Source of the DNA: Corbicula japonica
Taxonomy: Eukaryota > Mollusca > Bivalvia > Venerida > Cyrenidae
Assembly (NCBI GenBank): GCA_038501625.1
Contig: JAZAYU010000201.1
Coordinates: 124,001 to 188,000 of the forward strand
Length of the DNA stretch: 64,000 bases
Direction of reading: 5' to 3'
Shown: piece by piece, positions 22,013 to 33,515 of the stretch
How positions within the stretch are numbered: the first letter of the stretch is position 1
Layout of the letters: every line of letters starts with the position of its first letter
Notes under the pieces: model-generated
Databases searched by the model: none
What the model was told of the DNA's origin: nothing
What the model saw: only the letters and a program-made list of their open reading frames with translations
Made by a program: the position numbers and the translations under genes

Positions 22013-23111
22013 TATGCCCCCACAAAGTGGGAGGCATATAGAGTTGCACTCGTCCGTCCGTACGTACGTACCCCAAATCTTGTGGCATCAACTCCTCCTA
22101 AACTATAAGGCGGATTTCTTTCAAACTTGCATAAATGATCGAGCAGGATGTGTAGATGACCGTTAAGAAAGGATATTTTCCTGCGACCATTTTTACAAGA
22201 GTTACAAGAGTTATGGCCCTTTGTTAATTTCAGTTATTTAATTTTGTGGCGTCAATTTCTCCTAAACTATAAGGCGGATTTCTTTCAAACTTGCACAGAT
22301 GATTGAGCAGGATGTGGAGATGATCGTATACAAAAGGATTTTTTCCTGCGACCATTTTTACTAGAGTTATGGCCCTTTGTTAATTTCAGTAATTAAATTT
22401 TGTGGCGTCAACTCCTCCTAAACTATAAAGCGGATTTCTCTCAAACTTGCACAGATGATAAAGCAGGATGTGTAGATGATCGTAAAGAACGGAATTTTTC
22501 CTGCGACCATTTTTACCAGAGTTATGGCCCTTTGTTAATTTCAGTAATTAAATCTTGTGGCATCAACTCCTCATTAACTACTGTATCTAAGGGATTTCTT
22601 TCAAATTTGCACAGATGATCAAGCAGGTTGTGTAGATGATCGTAAAGAAAGGGTTTTTCTTACGGCCATTTTACCAGAGTTATGGCCCTTTGTTAATTTC
22701 AGTGATTCAATCTTGTGGCATCAACTCCTCATTTACTATTGGATGGATTTCTTTCAAACTTGCTCACATGATTAAGGTGGATGTGCAGATGATCATAAAG
22801 AAAGGATTTTTCCTGCGGCCATATTTACCAGAGTTATGACCCTTTGTTAATTTCACTTACAAAATTTTGTGGCATCAACTCCACATTTTTTATTTGGCTG
22901 ATTTCTTCCAAACTTATGAGGTCTTAATTGCTGTAAAGGACATTGTCTTGCAACCATTTTCACCAAAGTTATGGCCTTTTGTTTATGTTACTTAGTCATT
23001 AAATTTTGTGGCTCTTACTCCTCATTCACTACATATTGTTAATACCTACACAATTTTGTTACAAATGTACTTGCAGCAGTGGGGTATCAGTGTCCTGAGG
23101 ACACAGTCTAG
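22013..23111 (+). mobile_element. Helentron-like element with six ~157-bp tandem units
   Basis: The 5' hairpin is TATGCCCCCACAAAGTGGGA followed by GGCATA, then a GTCCGTACGTACGT tract. Tandem units are marked by GGCATCAACTCC or GGCGTCAACTCC near 22084, 22247, 22402, 22559, 22717 and 22871, each containing GGCGGATTTCTTTCAAACTT and GAGTTATGGCCCTTTG. The 3' end is the perfect hairpin GTGTCCTGAGGACAC, then AGTCTAG and T. GCAGTGGGGTATC inside it mirrors the 5' end. It belongs to the same family as 7890-8173 and 9742-10026, which have a single unit each. Small frames across the units are not genes. Confidence 0.87.
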
Positions 23112-23283
23112 TTAATACAGAATTTTCTTTTGTTTCGTGAAAATTTGTTTTGCAATATCATCTGGGAAAAACGAATCTAATCATAAACCTGTAAAATTTA
23201 CAGTTTTGTTATATTTTAATTTTTATATAACATAACATGAGCTAACGGTTTTGTTGTCTTTTAGAGTTAATCAAAGCACTATC

Positions 23284-23506
23284 ATATTGTCCAACAATAT
23301 TGACCTGGCACTTCATTAATTTTCGTAATTGGATAAACACGGGTATTAGCGAATACGCTGATTTTTATTCAATTTACACCCCAGTGATGTGTGGTGTATT
23401 GGAATAGATGCCGGACTACCGATTTAACGTAGATCGTAACGTTTACAAAATTTAACGAATATGGGGTCAAATGAAATAGTGCCAGGTCAATGTTGTTGGA
23501 CAATAT
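23284..23506. mobile_element. 223-bp MITE with ~31-bp terminal inverted repeats
   Basis: The left end ATATTGTCCAACAATATTGA and following CCTGGCACT are mirrored at 23476-23506 with one mismatch. The interior is non-coding. The termini do not match the other families in this window, and a target duplication is not clear. Confidence 0.85.
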
Positions 23507-24292
23507 CAACATAAATTCTTAAGGTTTATATGTAAACAGGTATGGTCTGTCCGTCCAATCATTACAGTGAACTCACTAGTATGTAGAATATGATCATAAA
23601 ACTGTATAGGGTCTACATTGGTAAATCATATTTGGCTGGTTCAACCATTCATTCATTACAGTGAACTCTGTAGACCCTGATCATAAGGATAGTATAAGGG
23701 GTCTACACCATTTAAGCATATTGGTATGAGGCAAATGAACGTTTGAATCAGGGTACTTAAACGTAGCATGGATGGTACAGAAAACAGAATTACAAGATTT
23801 GAGTGGATAAAACAGTTATGCGGTTTTTGAAATAATAAAGCGAAGACATACTTCTGTTACAAAAAGGCGTATTGTTGTGTTTTTTTGTGATAACTATAGA
23901 CACTTATCAAAAAAATTAACAAATTGAAGTAAGTTTATCTCACTAAATTTACCGAAATCTCGCATAAAATACATCTACCGTAAATACAAATCTCGTTTGC
24001 TTAGTTCTTGTTAATATATTACACCAAAAACTGAGTACACATGTCGCCTTTTATCATATTAATATTGATATAAAACAAAAACAAACTCATTATTGATGCT
24101 ACCCTAGCACTCTGATCGTGCAATCATAAGGTGCAATCAATCTCCTGTGGCCATCCTATTCGTCAATCTCTGACGTTCGTAGCTAATTATACGTTTCGAG
24201 GACTGCCATTTAGCGTACCACCGCCCATTGACTACGCTTACAGTATGATTTTAGATAAAAAAAAATCTCTTTTCCATGCTGATCTCCTATGT

Positions 24293-24570
24293 TAAACAAT
24301 TGTCATCTCGCGTTCGCTTAACCTCCGGTTATTCCTGAGAACATTCACCAAATTGCACTGGATATCGCAAACAAATTGCGAATTCCCTGACCTCCCTAAG
24401 TTTACTTTAAACAATGGTCATCTCACATTCGCTAAACTTCAGTTAACTTCTAAGAACATTCATAACATTTGCACTTGAAATCACAAAACGCAACATCTCT
24501 CTTTAAAGATCTTTAAGAACATTCACAACATTTGAACTGGAAATCACAAAAAACAAGACCTCTCTTTAAA
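24293..24570. repeat. Degenerate ~110-bp tandem repeat
   Basis: Three diverged units share TGGTCATCTCACATTCGCT, AAGAACATTCA and TTTGCACTTGAAATCACAAA-like blocks, at about 24293, 24412 and 24505. Beyond these no function is visible. Confidence 0.65.
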
Positions 24571-24792
24571 AGTCAATATTTTTACAATTAAGCAATGTTC
24601 TGAACATTTCTTCGTCCTAAATGCTTATTTAAAACCTCTTGTCATATGCTATAAGCTTCCACTAATTTACGACCATATGTTTAGTAATTTATACCACAAG
24701 TTAGAACATTTTTAATGTGAACGAATAGGTAGAAGTTTTCATCAATTTTCAAAGTGAACGCACTGACAGGAGTTTTTGAGACCCGCTTTATT

Positions 24793-24833
<41 letters not shown>
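24793..24833. repeat. (AAT)n microsatellite, LINE tail
   Basis: About 13 AAT units abut the reverse-complemented LINE 3' end (AAATTATTTAATTTTAGAGG), consistent with a trinucleotide tail. Confidence 0.9.
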
Positions 24834-24835
<2 letters not shown>

Positions 24836-25123
24836 TATTTAATTTTAGAGGATAACATATTTGGCATGGCCATTCTTACATATGGTCCTCTTAAAAACAT
24901 GTACAAATTATTACAAATTTATATTCATATATACATTCATATTCTCATAATATAATTGAAAGAAAGAAAAAAAATACAATAAAATTTCAAAACAATATGA
25001 AAATGCTGAAAACAGACATATTTAAATGAAAAAATGTAACAATAGCAATTATAACAAAAAATTCATTACCCAAACATCTTAAACATTTACTCATAATTAC
25101 ACTGTAATTGTATTGACAAAGCA

Positions 25124-26697
25124 CTACATATTTTCAAATAAGAATTTTTTAACATGTTTTTTAAATGATTTAACTGTTTTGCATGACTTTACGCTCAAAG
25201 GAAGAGAGTTCCATAAATTTGGACCAACAACTGAAAATGATTTACTGTATAATAGAGTGTTAAATTTTGGAACTAATAGATTCCCATTTGAAATAGATCT
25301 TAATTGCCAGTCATTGCTATATGTTAGTTCTTTAAACATCGAAGTTATATACACTGGAGCTAAGTTATGTAATGCTTTGTAGGTTAGTAAAAGAATATGG
25401 TATTTGATACGACATCGGACAGGCAGCCAGCTTAAATGTTTAAACATGATAGATGAATGCGTAGTTAGCCCTGTTTTAAAAATAATTCGCGCTGCTCGTT
25501 TTTGTAGTTTTTCGAGTTGAAAAATATTGGATGAGTTTGTTCCGCCGAAAACCAAACAACCATTATCAAATAAGGGAATTATATACGCATTGTAATACTT
25601 TATCAAACAATCTTGAGAGACATATGAAGATAATAACTGCATGAGAGTAAGTTTACGGGAAATCTGAGTAACCATATGATGAACTTGTAAGTTCCAAGTC
25701 AGTTTATTATCAATAGTTACCCCTAGTAACCTTTGTTGGGTAACATTTGTAACAGATGTATTATCAATATATAGGTTAATATTTGAGACCTGTGCAAGTC
25801 TGTTACGTGTACCGATTAACATTACTGATGATTTTTCTGCATTAATTGGAGCATGTCATTATTTACACACCAGTATAATACTTTATCGTTTGCTGATTGC
25901 AATTTTTGCTTAATAACATCTACATTGTTGTCATGCGTGTGTACAGTCGTGTCATCCGCAAAGAGGTCAGTCGAACAATTGTTGATATATAAGGGTAGAT
26001 CATTGATAAACATAAGGAATAATACAGGCCCTAACACAGAGCCCTGTGGGACTCCCATCGTAACAGGCCGCGGCTCAGATGCCCTATTACTAATTACAAC
26101 GTTCTGAACATGTCCGGTCAGGTAAGAATTAAAAAAGTCGACCGCATTGTCAGAAAATTTGTAAATCTTAAGTTTATTTAAAAGCAGCTGGAAATCAACT
26201 AAAATCAAAAGCTTTCCTGAGGTCGTAAAAAATTGCCCCGGTTAATTCACCAGCATTCATATTTCCTAACCAGTTATCAATTATTTTAACAAGGGCTGTT
26301 TGACACGAATGCAAGTGTCTAAACCCCGATTGTCCTTCGTTAATTAAGTTGTACTTATAAAGGAAAGACAAAAGGTGTCTCACTATGTGTCGTTCAAATA
26401 TTTTTGATGTTACAGGAAGTATCGATATTGGTCTATAATTAGTAGGATTGGATTTGTCACCGGTTTTAAACCTCGGAAAAACTTTGGCATGTTTAAGGGT
26501 GTTAGGAAATGTATTGTTGATAATACAGTTATTAATTAGCTTTGTAATACTTGTAGCTATAACATTTGCAGATAGTCTAAGTAATTTCGGACTAAGTCCA
26601 TCTAGACCAGTTGCTTTTGTTATGTCTAGTTTTCGTAAAAAATTTAAAACGTCATTTTCTTTAATAAAAGGAATAGTAAAGTAAATGAAATTTGGAA
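25124..26697 (-). pseudogene. LINE reverse transcriptase, two frameshifts
   Basis: Fingers and palm are readable: KATGLDGLSPKLL and NYRPISILPV (start of RT), then GQSGFRHLHSCQTAL, GVPQGSVLGPVLFLMFIND, and the catalytic LFADDTTVHTH (FADD motif). The thumb region follows (QQRLLGVTIDNKLTW) and a C-terminal WLPVRCRIKYHILLLTYKAL segment typical of these elements. A frameshift near 26200 separates FYDLRKAFD from LVDFQLLLNKL. A second, one-base shift near 25835 separates NNDMLQL from the following NAEKSS. The frame otherwise ends normally. RT activity is therefore lost. The catalytic residues themselves are intact, suggesting moderate age. Confidence 0.9.
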
Positions 26698-28722
26698 CTC
26701 TACTGATAAGGCTTCTAATAATGTAATAATAGTGTGACGGGTACACTATATTAATATCCAAACTGAAGAACTGAACAGCACTAATGCTTATGTACTGACT
26801 TCTTCATCTGAGAGAGATATTGTTACTGCACACACTCTACAAATTACAAAATTTAGAATCAGTATTGAGCCGAAACAAGACAAAGTACCTACTATGTATT
26901 GGTTGCCTAAAATACATAAAACACCGTACAAAGCAAGATTTATTGCTAAATCTAGTTCTTGCCCTACTTCTAAATTATCCATGCTCTTAACTTCTTGTCT
27001 TACAGCTATTAAAGAACATGTTATTAGGTATTGCGATAAACTTCTGGCAAAAATTTATTTTGGTCGATTAAAAATTCAAATGACGTTTTGAAAAAGCTTA
27101 AATCAAATAATTTTCAGGCGTTCTGTTTGTCTATCTATGATTTCTCAACTTTATATACCTCGCTCCCTCATAACTTAATAAGAGACAAACTAACCAGTCT
27201 CATTGAAAAAACGTTTGCTAGAGAAAATAAAACTTTCATCGCTTGTAATGAACATAGGGCATATTTTACAGATGGTTCTTATGATAATTATACTTTATGG
27301 ACTTGTCAAGACCTAATAGAGTCGCTAACTTTCTTGCTGGATAATATTTATGTTAGATTTGGTACTTCTATTTATAAACAAGTAATAGGCATCCCAATGG
27401 GTACTAATTGTGCACCCCTTGTTGCTGATCTGTTTTTATACTGTTATGAAAGAGACTTTATGTTATCTCTTTCTACTGAACATCAAGATGATATTATTAC
27501 AGCTTTTAACAACACCTCGAGGTACCTTGATGATTTATTAAATATAGATAATAACCATTTTCCATTACTTGTTAATAAGATCTACCCTAAAGAACTACAA
27601 CTTAATAAAGCGAACACTTCAGAAAAGTAAGCAAACTTTCTCGATCTAAATCTGTCAATTGAAAATAGTTATGTCACTACTAAAATATATAATAAAAGAG
27701 ATGATTTTAATTTTAATATAATAGTAAATTTTCCGTTTGTAGATGGCGATGTTCCCCGTGCAACATCTTACGGGGTTTATATTTCACAGCTTGTTCGCTT
27801 TTTAAGAGCTTGCAACGATATTAATGATTTCAATGAACGTAATCTTTGCATTACAGAAAAACTTTTAAAACAAGGTTATCGGTATCACAAATTAAGGAAA
27901 ACATTTTGCTAGTTTTATCGTCGATACCCAGATTTAATTCATAAATACAGGTGCAGTTTAAAATCACAATTGCAACAAGGTATTTCACAGCCAGTTTTTA
28001 TGGGGTTTTAATTTATAAACTTAAAAAGATAAAGGGCAATGTTAACTTCTCCCGGTTATTCGTAAAAACCATCTGTAAATTTAAAAAGAAAGGTTGCCAA
28101 CATGATTTTTTACAGCGCTCTGCATGCCTGGTGATTAACCCTTCTAATGTTGATCATTAGGCTTACATCTTTGGTTGCAAGACGGTGGCAGGGGTTTAAT
28201 AGTTTATGAAGGTTTATGGGGAAATCTTTTCTTAAAAGAACCTATAAGCTCGATTTGTTTATTTCATCCCTGTCATCGTGTTCTTGCTGATTTTACTCCA
28301 GGAGCTCTGGTCTCGGTAAGATCATTGAGTACCCGCTCTTTGACTTTGCAATGCTATTAGATTCTTATGTTTTATATGTTTGTGTGCTTTTGCATGCAAC
28401 ATTGTTGAGCCAATTAGTGGGTTGGAGTTGTTTCACCAAGACAACTTGTATTTGTTTTGTAATATGAGAACCTGTTGGGGCAAGTGTGAGGTTGGTGCAC
28501 CCTAGAACCTGGTTTAAACCCCCAGTGGCAATTTGATTTGCCACTGACCGTTCCAAGGCGGTAACCCATCGGGTTCTCATTTTTGTTAATTGTTAGTGGT
28601 GTCTCCTTTGAAACTGATCATTTTATTAACCATGCTATCTCCCTCTCTTCTTCTTGACTGAGTAGAGAGGCTGTTTTTTTCTGAATGTGGCGATTCTTGA
28701 TATGCATATTTCACCTTTTTGT
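26698..28722 (+). pseudogene. Penelope-like reverse transcriptase element, 5'-truncated and decayed
   Basis: The plus-strand coding remnant opens inside the protein (TDKASNNVIIV), followed by YWLPKIHKTPYKARFI, YDFSTLYTSLPHNLI, VIGIPMGTNCAPLVADL and the catalytic RYLDDLL. It continues to FPFVDGDVPRATSYGVY and YRYHKLRKTF. PKIHK and FSTLYTSLP are typical of Penelope-like RTs, so the family call is reasonable but unconfirmed. No GIY-YIG endonuclease is visible. Damage: an early stop near 26733, a frameshift near 27050, stops after NTSEK (27630) and KTFC (27910), and further shifts beyond. The last ~300 bp (28410-28722) form a 3' untranslated end that recurs alone at 17464-17745 and, reversed, at 32260-32408. 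Confidence 0.8.
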
Positions 28723-28734
28723 ATTCACAAATTC

Positions 28735-29582
28735 TTCCAATTTGTCAAGTGAGCCATTATTTGGGATAATTCTATTAGTAGAGTTAATGTTATAAACGTC
28801 TTTGATATTGGTAAAATACTCGTTTATAAAGTTCGCAATTTCGCTGATGTCATTTATCGTATGCCCATAAATTTCAAGAGAGTTAATACTATCCCTATGT
28901 CCAGAGTTACCACGAAGGTCATTAATATGTTTCCATAAATACGAGATATTTTTCTTGTCTTCGATTGCAGATTCTATTAACCGCTGTTTGTTTTCTCTAA
29001 TAAGACACTTTACTTTGTTTCGCCAGTATGTATACAGTAGCCACTAGTTCTATGGTAATAATCTCTATCACGCCCTGCCTTAATAACATCTTCATTTATC
29101 CAATCAGGTCTACTAATATTCTTAACACGTTTGGTTTTTAAGGAAGAATGACAATTTAATACATACATAGAAGTGGCAGTCCATCTTTGAAATTCATCAT
29201 CAGGTCCGCCTGATATTGAAATATCTGACAATGACTCATGTAAATCACTTAAAAAGTATGTTTCAGAAAATTTTCGAAAAGATCGATAAGTAATTTCAGT
29301 ATGCGTTAGTTTTGTATTGTTACTACCATGTACGCATCTTGTAAAACAAATTGGATAGTGATCACTTATTGCAACTTGAGCTACAAAAGATTCAACAACA
29401 AAATTAATATCACAGTTTCGGGCATATAAATGATCAATAACAGATGCTGACGATTTAGTTACGCGAGTGTGGTTTTTAATAAGTTGACATAAATCATGAA
29501 TTCTTAAGCACTGTGCCCATGCTTGGTTTTTAATAGAGTCGGTGTCAGTGCAATAATTTATATTATCACATACCTTCCGGTT
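28735..29582 (-). pseudogene. LINE endonuclease end and linker
   Basis: The minus-strand translation contains SSASVIDHLYARNCD and SDHYPICF. The SDH motif is the end of the catalytic site in apurinic-type LINE endonucleases. Downstream are ISRPDWINEDVIKAGRDRD and, after frame disruptions near 29010, a linker (YLWKHINDLRGNSGH, FINEYFTNI). It belongs to the same element as the reverse transcriptase at 25124-26697. The catalytic residues that lie earlier in the domain are not in the window copy because of the 5' truncation. Confidence 0.8.
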
Positions 29583-29613
29583 TGGGAGTGTAATAACACC
29601 CGTTATATATTTT

Positions 29614-29637
29614 CGATATATAACTAGTTATATATCG
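29614..29637. repeat. Perfect 24-bp palindrome
   Basis: CGATATATAACT is followed directly by its inverse AGTTATATATCG. It lies about 30 bp outside the 5' truncation point of the LINE. Confidence 0.9.
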
Positions 29638-29639
29638 TA

Positions 29640-30112
29640 GCCGAATCACTATTCATCCGCGTTATAAGCGATCAAAACTAATTTATGAAAATGACTTACG
29701 TTTGCCATCTGACTACTTCAGGCTAGCAAGCAGCTTCTATGGGGAACTTAAGCATTACTTTTATTGATAATATCCACGGAAAATATAACTTTCTGACATC
29801 TTGATTACTCCGTAAGATAGCAATACGCCGAAAGTCTATGATGAAATTTAACAACAGCAACAAAGCCATTTTCATTTCGTTTAAACCGAAAACAAAATTA
29901 CCCAGACGCTGAAATCCTTTTCAGAACATCGTCGGTGTGATCGTAAAACATCCCGGAAACAATATAAAAACACTAGAAACACATTTTCATTCCTAATTTC
30001 CAGTTTATATCCAGCAATATTTCAATGTTGTCATATGCCGCTATGAAAGTTTACACAAATGACGTCATACACTAGATCGATTTATTTAATTAAACACAAC
30101 TTCAGATAGAAC
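29640..30112. other. No feature seen
   Basis: Non-coding; no recognisable element. Confidence 0.5.
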
Positions 30113-31048
30113 TTGAGCTGCCAATAGACCACCCTCCCCCCTTGGGGAATTTTGAAGGGTATGTTTTTCTGAAAGCCTATACCATTCTACGCATTTTGCA
30201 ATTTGTTTGCGAGTGGGGCGTTTTTCCGTAACGCCTGTTTGAATATGTTACCTTTGAAAAAAAGCTTGTGTAAGAATGAAATATTGAACAATTGTAAAAG
30301 TTCTAAAAGAAACCTATTTATTCTACACCAGGAAGCTCTAATCTATTTACTAATGCAATAAAACATCTGTAACCTAAGGTATTGGTCTAAAATAGTGATT
30401 AAGTTATGTTACTTAACATAAAAACCTACTTAAATAAGATGTAAGAAACATTTCTTACGTGCAGTAGCAAGTAATTTGTGCTTATAAGTAAAATATAGTA
30501 AGATAAATGAGAATTCAGGACAAATATTATACAGTGATATACATTGGGACAAAAGCCCGTAATGCTTTATTGAAATATGTTACCAAAAGAAAAGAAAATG
30601 GGAAAACAAGCCATACATGTATTAGACCTTGAGCTGCCAATAGACCCCCCCTCCCCCATGGGGGAATTTTGAAGGGTATGTTTTTCTGAAAGCTTATCCC
30701 ATTCTTTGCATTTTGCAATTTGTTATCTTTCTGGCAAGTGGGGCATTTTACCGTAACGCCTGTTTGAATATGTGACCTTTGAGAAAACTTTATGCGTTGA
30801 AGAAATAATTGGCAATTATAAAAGTTCTGAAATAAACCTATTTTGTCTACACCAGGAAGATGTTTTTTTTAATTTTTAATGCAATAAAACATCTGCAATC
30901 TACGGCACAGGTCTATAAATAGTCATTAAGATATGTTACATAACATCAAAACATAGTTTAAAAAGTTGTATGAAACATTTCTTACTTACATTAGCAAGTA
31001 ATTTCTGTTTTATTTGCTTAATTCAATAATATAAATAAGAATGCAGTA
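30113..31048. repeat. Direct duplication, two ~415-bp copies 515 bp apart
   Basis: 30113-30530 and 30630-31048 are diverged direct copies. They share TTGAGCTGCCAATAGACC, GGGGAATTTTGAAGGGTATG, CCGTAACGCCTGTTTGAATA, CTACACCAGGAAG and GCAATAAAACATCTG in the same order. About 100 bp of unrelated or lost sequence lies between them. No coding capacity. Confidence 0.85.
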
Positions 31049-33329
31049 TTTAAATGTAATAAAGTCAGATTGAGACACACTTCTTGTTTAATGTATGTAA
31101 ATAAATACATATATTTGTAAATTCCAAAAACAAAAATATTAAAAAAAAAACAATGGAAAAAACATCTCAAAGATAGCAAATAAATTATTTATAAATAAGA
31201 TAAATTATAAAGAAATAAACTCTTAAAGACATATTGTGTGATTTAAATGTAAACTGTGTTAAACACTTTGTTAATATTATCTATAACTTTAGTTATATGT
31301 GACTTTAATATTATGATATATCATATACTTATGCCTATGGTTAATAAATTTGAAGTTTAGGTGTAATTGTTTTTGTTTAAATACACCTCTTCATGAGTTT
31401 TAACGATTAGTTAGCTTTATATCATAATAAAAATAAAAACCATATCATAAATCAACATTTTTAATATGTTACCCAAAATAACGTATTTTAGTTACCAACA
31501 TTCCTGCAATTTATGCATCTTGCAATCAAATAGGTAATATATATTAAGAATTAGTTATAAACGGAAATTAAGGTATTGATGCTGGTGATATTAAACAGAA
31601 ATGTATTTTTTAATTTAAATGTAGTTAAACTTTAGAGGTTAATAATCTGTGTACTGCTCAATATGTCTTGAAACAAATGTGTTGTATGATGTAGATTGTT
31701 CAAGTTCGTCCAATTTTAAATCTTTTTAAATTAACAATAAACCTATCAATATGGCTCAGTGACAACATTGTAATACAGCTTACGTTTGCACTAATCATGG
31801 GCTGTTGCATCCAGTCTAAAGCTTAGTCCAGATACTCTCGATTGAGACAGATAACATTAATTTGTTCTAACAAAATGTAGAAAAGAATAAACAAAATTAA
31901 TATTTTTTATCATTTTATTGTTCTATTTATGTCTTTAGTCATCCTATAATATGTTACCAATTTTAACTTTAATAATCAGCAAATACAATAAGAAAAGAAA
32001 AGCAAGAAACTGCAAATGATTAGTTAAATAACATTTTGATTAATTTTTATATATAATATTATATTATGTTAAAATTGATCTATAATAAATTTAAAAGCCA
32101 CTTAATTTTAACTTAACACAAATTAGCTGATTAAATTATCGGATGTTTGAAATGTTTTTAAAAGTAGTTTTATTTTGATCTAATATACTAAGGTTCAGTG
32201 TACGAATTGTAAAACATTGAAACAGCATGAGCATTATATAGAAATTTTTGACTCAAGTAAAAAAATGAAATATGCATATCAGGAATGGCCACATCCAGCA
32301 TACACAGCCTCCCCACACAGCCAAAACGTAGAGAGGAAAAGAGAGCATGGTATTACAAAAATCAGTTTCAAACTGGACGCCACAAACAAATAACGGAAGT
32401 GAGAACATAAAAAAATTATTATACATAAGTCAACGTTAACTTGTTTATTAGCTTACCATCACCTGCATTACACAGATTATCTTTCCAATTAGGATGTTTC
32501 TCTTTAACGCTTATTTGTCTTTAAAAAATAACATTCTAGAAAGATCTTAAGGACTTTTTAACAAATTCTTAAGCTTTCTTTGAAAAATGGAAAAAAATAA
32601 TGTTTCATTTAGGACAATTTATTTTTCGTATTTCACATGTTTTATTTAACAGCAATGTCAGTTATTATTGCTCTAAAAGACCAGAACTGGTGCTTTCAAC
32701 CTTGTTTTTAGTAAATATAGTTTATACTACGGTAATCAAGATACAAACTATCGGGTAAAACACGGTTTAGAAATTTATTTTCTTTATTCTAAGTGATCTT
32801 TCTAAAAAACATTATTCAAATAATTAGGTAACATATAATTAGTTTTAATTAGTTTTATTTTTAACACTTTTTTCAAAGCAATATTTTTATCTCTTGTCTT
32901 TTTACTTTTTGGAACCAATTCTAAAAACTATCTTTTTAGAATTTAATTCATAAATGCATTGTACTTTGGCAATATGGTAACTTCGGAATTATATGTTACG
33001 GAGATTTGAAGGTTTACAATGGACAAACTTAAACACTTTAACATTTTAACCACATAACATAACATAACATAGTATACACTATAAACTTCTTACTATTATT
33101 ATTTTATAGTTTAATCTAAAATGATTGCATAGTCATGATACAGTTTTGTAAATGTAATCAGTTCTTTGTACAACAATATCAGTTTTAGAGAAAACACTTC
33201 ATTCAATCAGTAATATTAGTTAAAAAAACGTCTGTGAATGTAATTAGAAATCTACACAGGGCTAACAAACATCAGGACATTGCACAGAGCACACATAGTT
33301 AATTTCTTCAAATAGATATCAGCTAACAC
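31049..33329. other. AT-rich non-coding stretch
   Basis: No supported gene. Contains a reversed Penelope-like 3' end at 32260-32408 and a short (CATAA)n run near 33048. Confidence 0.5.
32260..32408 (-). mobile_element. Penelope-like 3' end fragment (minus strand)
   Basis: The reverse complement matches 28570-28720: GTTCTCACTTCC..., TTTGAAACTGAT, CATGCTCTC, GTGTGGGGAGGCTG and GATATGCATATTTCA. It defines the probable 3' terminus of the family as the A/T-rich text after GATATGCATATTTCA. Confidence 0.7.
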
Positions 33330-33510
33330 CAGGCGCGTAGCTGCATATACGCGTGTACGCGACTGAATCCACATGATTCACCTCTGAACGCCCAAAATGC
33401 ACCAGATTGCACCATTGATATAAAAAATAGGGGTGTGGGGCGTGTCCCCCCCCCCCCTCCGGGCAGCCCAATTATGAATCCACATGAAAAGAGGGCTAGC
33501 TACGCCCCTG
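33330..33510. mobile_element. 181-bp TIR element with CAGGGGCGTAGC-type ends
   Basis: Left end CAGGCGCGTAGCTG, right end CTAGCTACGCCCCTG. AACAC flanks both sides (33325-33329 and 33511-33515), a likely 5-bp target duplication. The interior includes a C13 tract and no ORF. Termini of this type suggest a non-autonomous hAT-like transposon. Confidence 0.75.
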
Positions 33511-33515
33511 AACAC

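Larger units (their letters stand above)
24793..29582 (-). mobile_element. Broken LINE (Jockey/CR1/L2-like group) with a nested insertion
   Basis: One minus-strand non-LTR retrotransposon in two pieces. From 29582 to 28723 lie the end of an apurinic-type endonuclease domain and the linker; from 26697 to 25124 lies the reverse transcriptase; then a 3' untranslated region and an (AAT)n tail at 24793-24833. A plus-strand Penelope-like element fills 26698-28722. Removing it restores the linker in frame: the left flank reads LDKLEEFVNTK and the right VPNFIYFTIPF. The 5' end is truncated at about 29582, so ORF1 and most of the endonuclease are missing. The clade assignment is tentative, from sequence style only. 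Confidence 0.85.
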
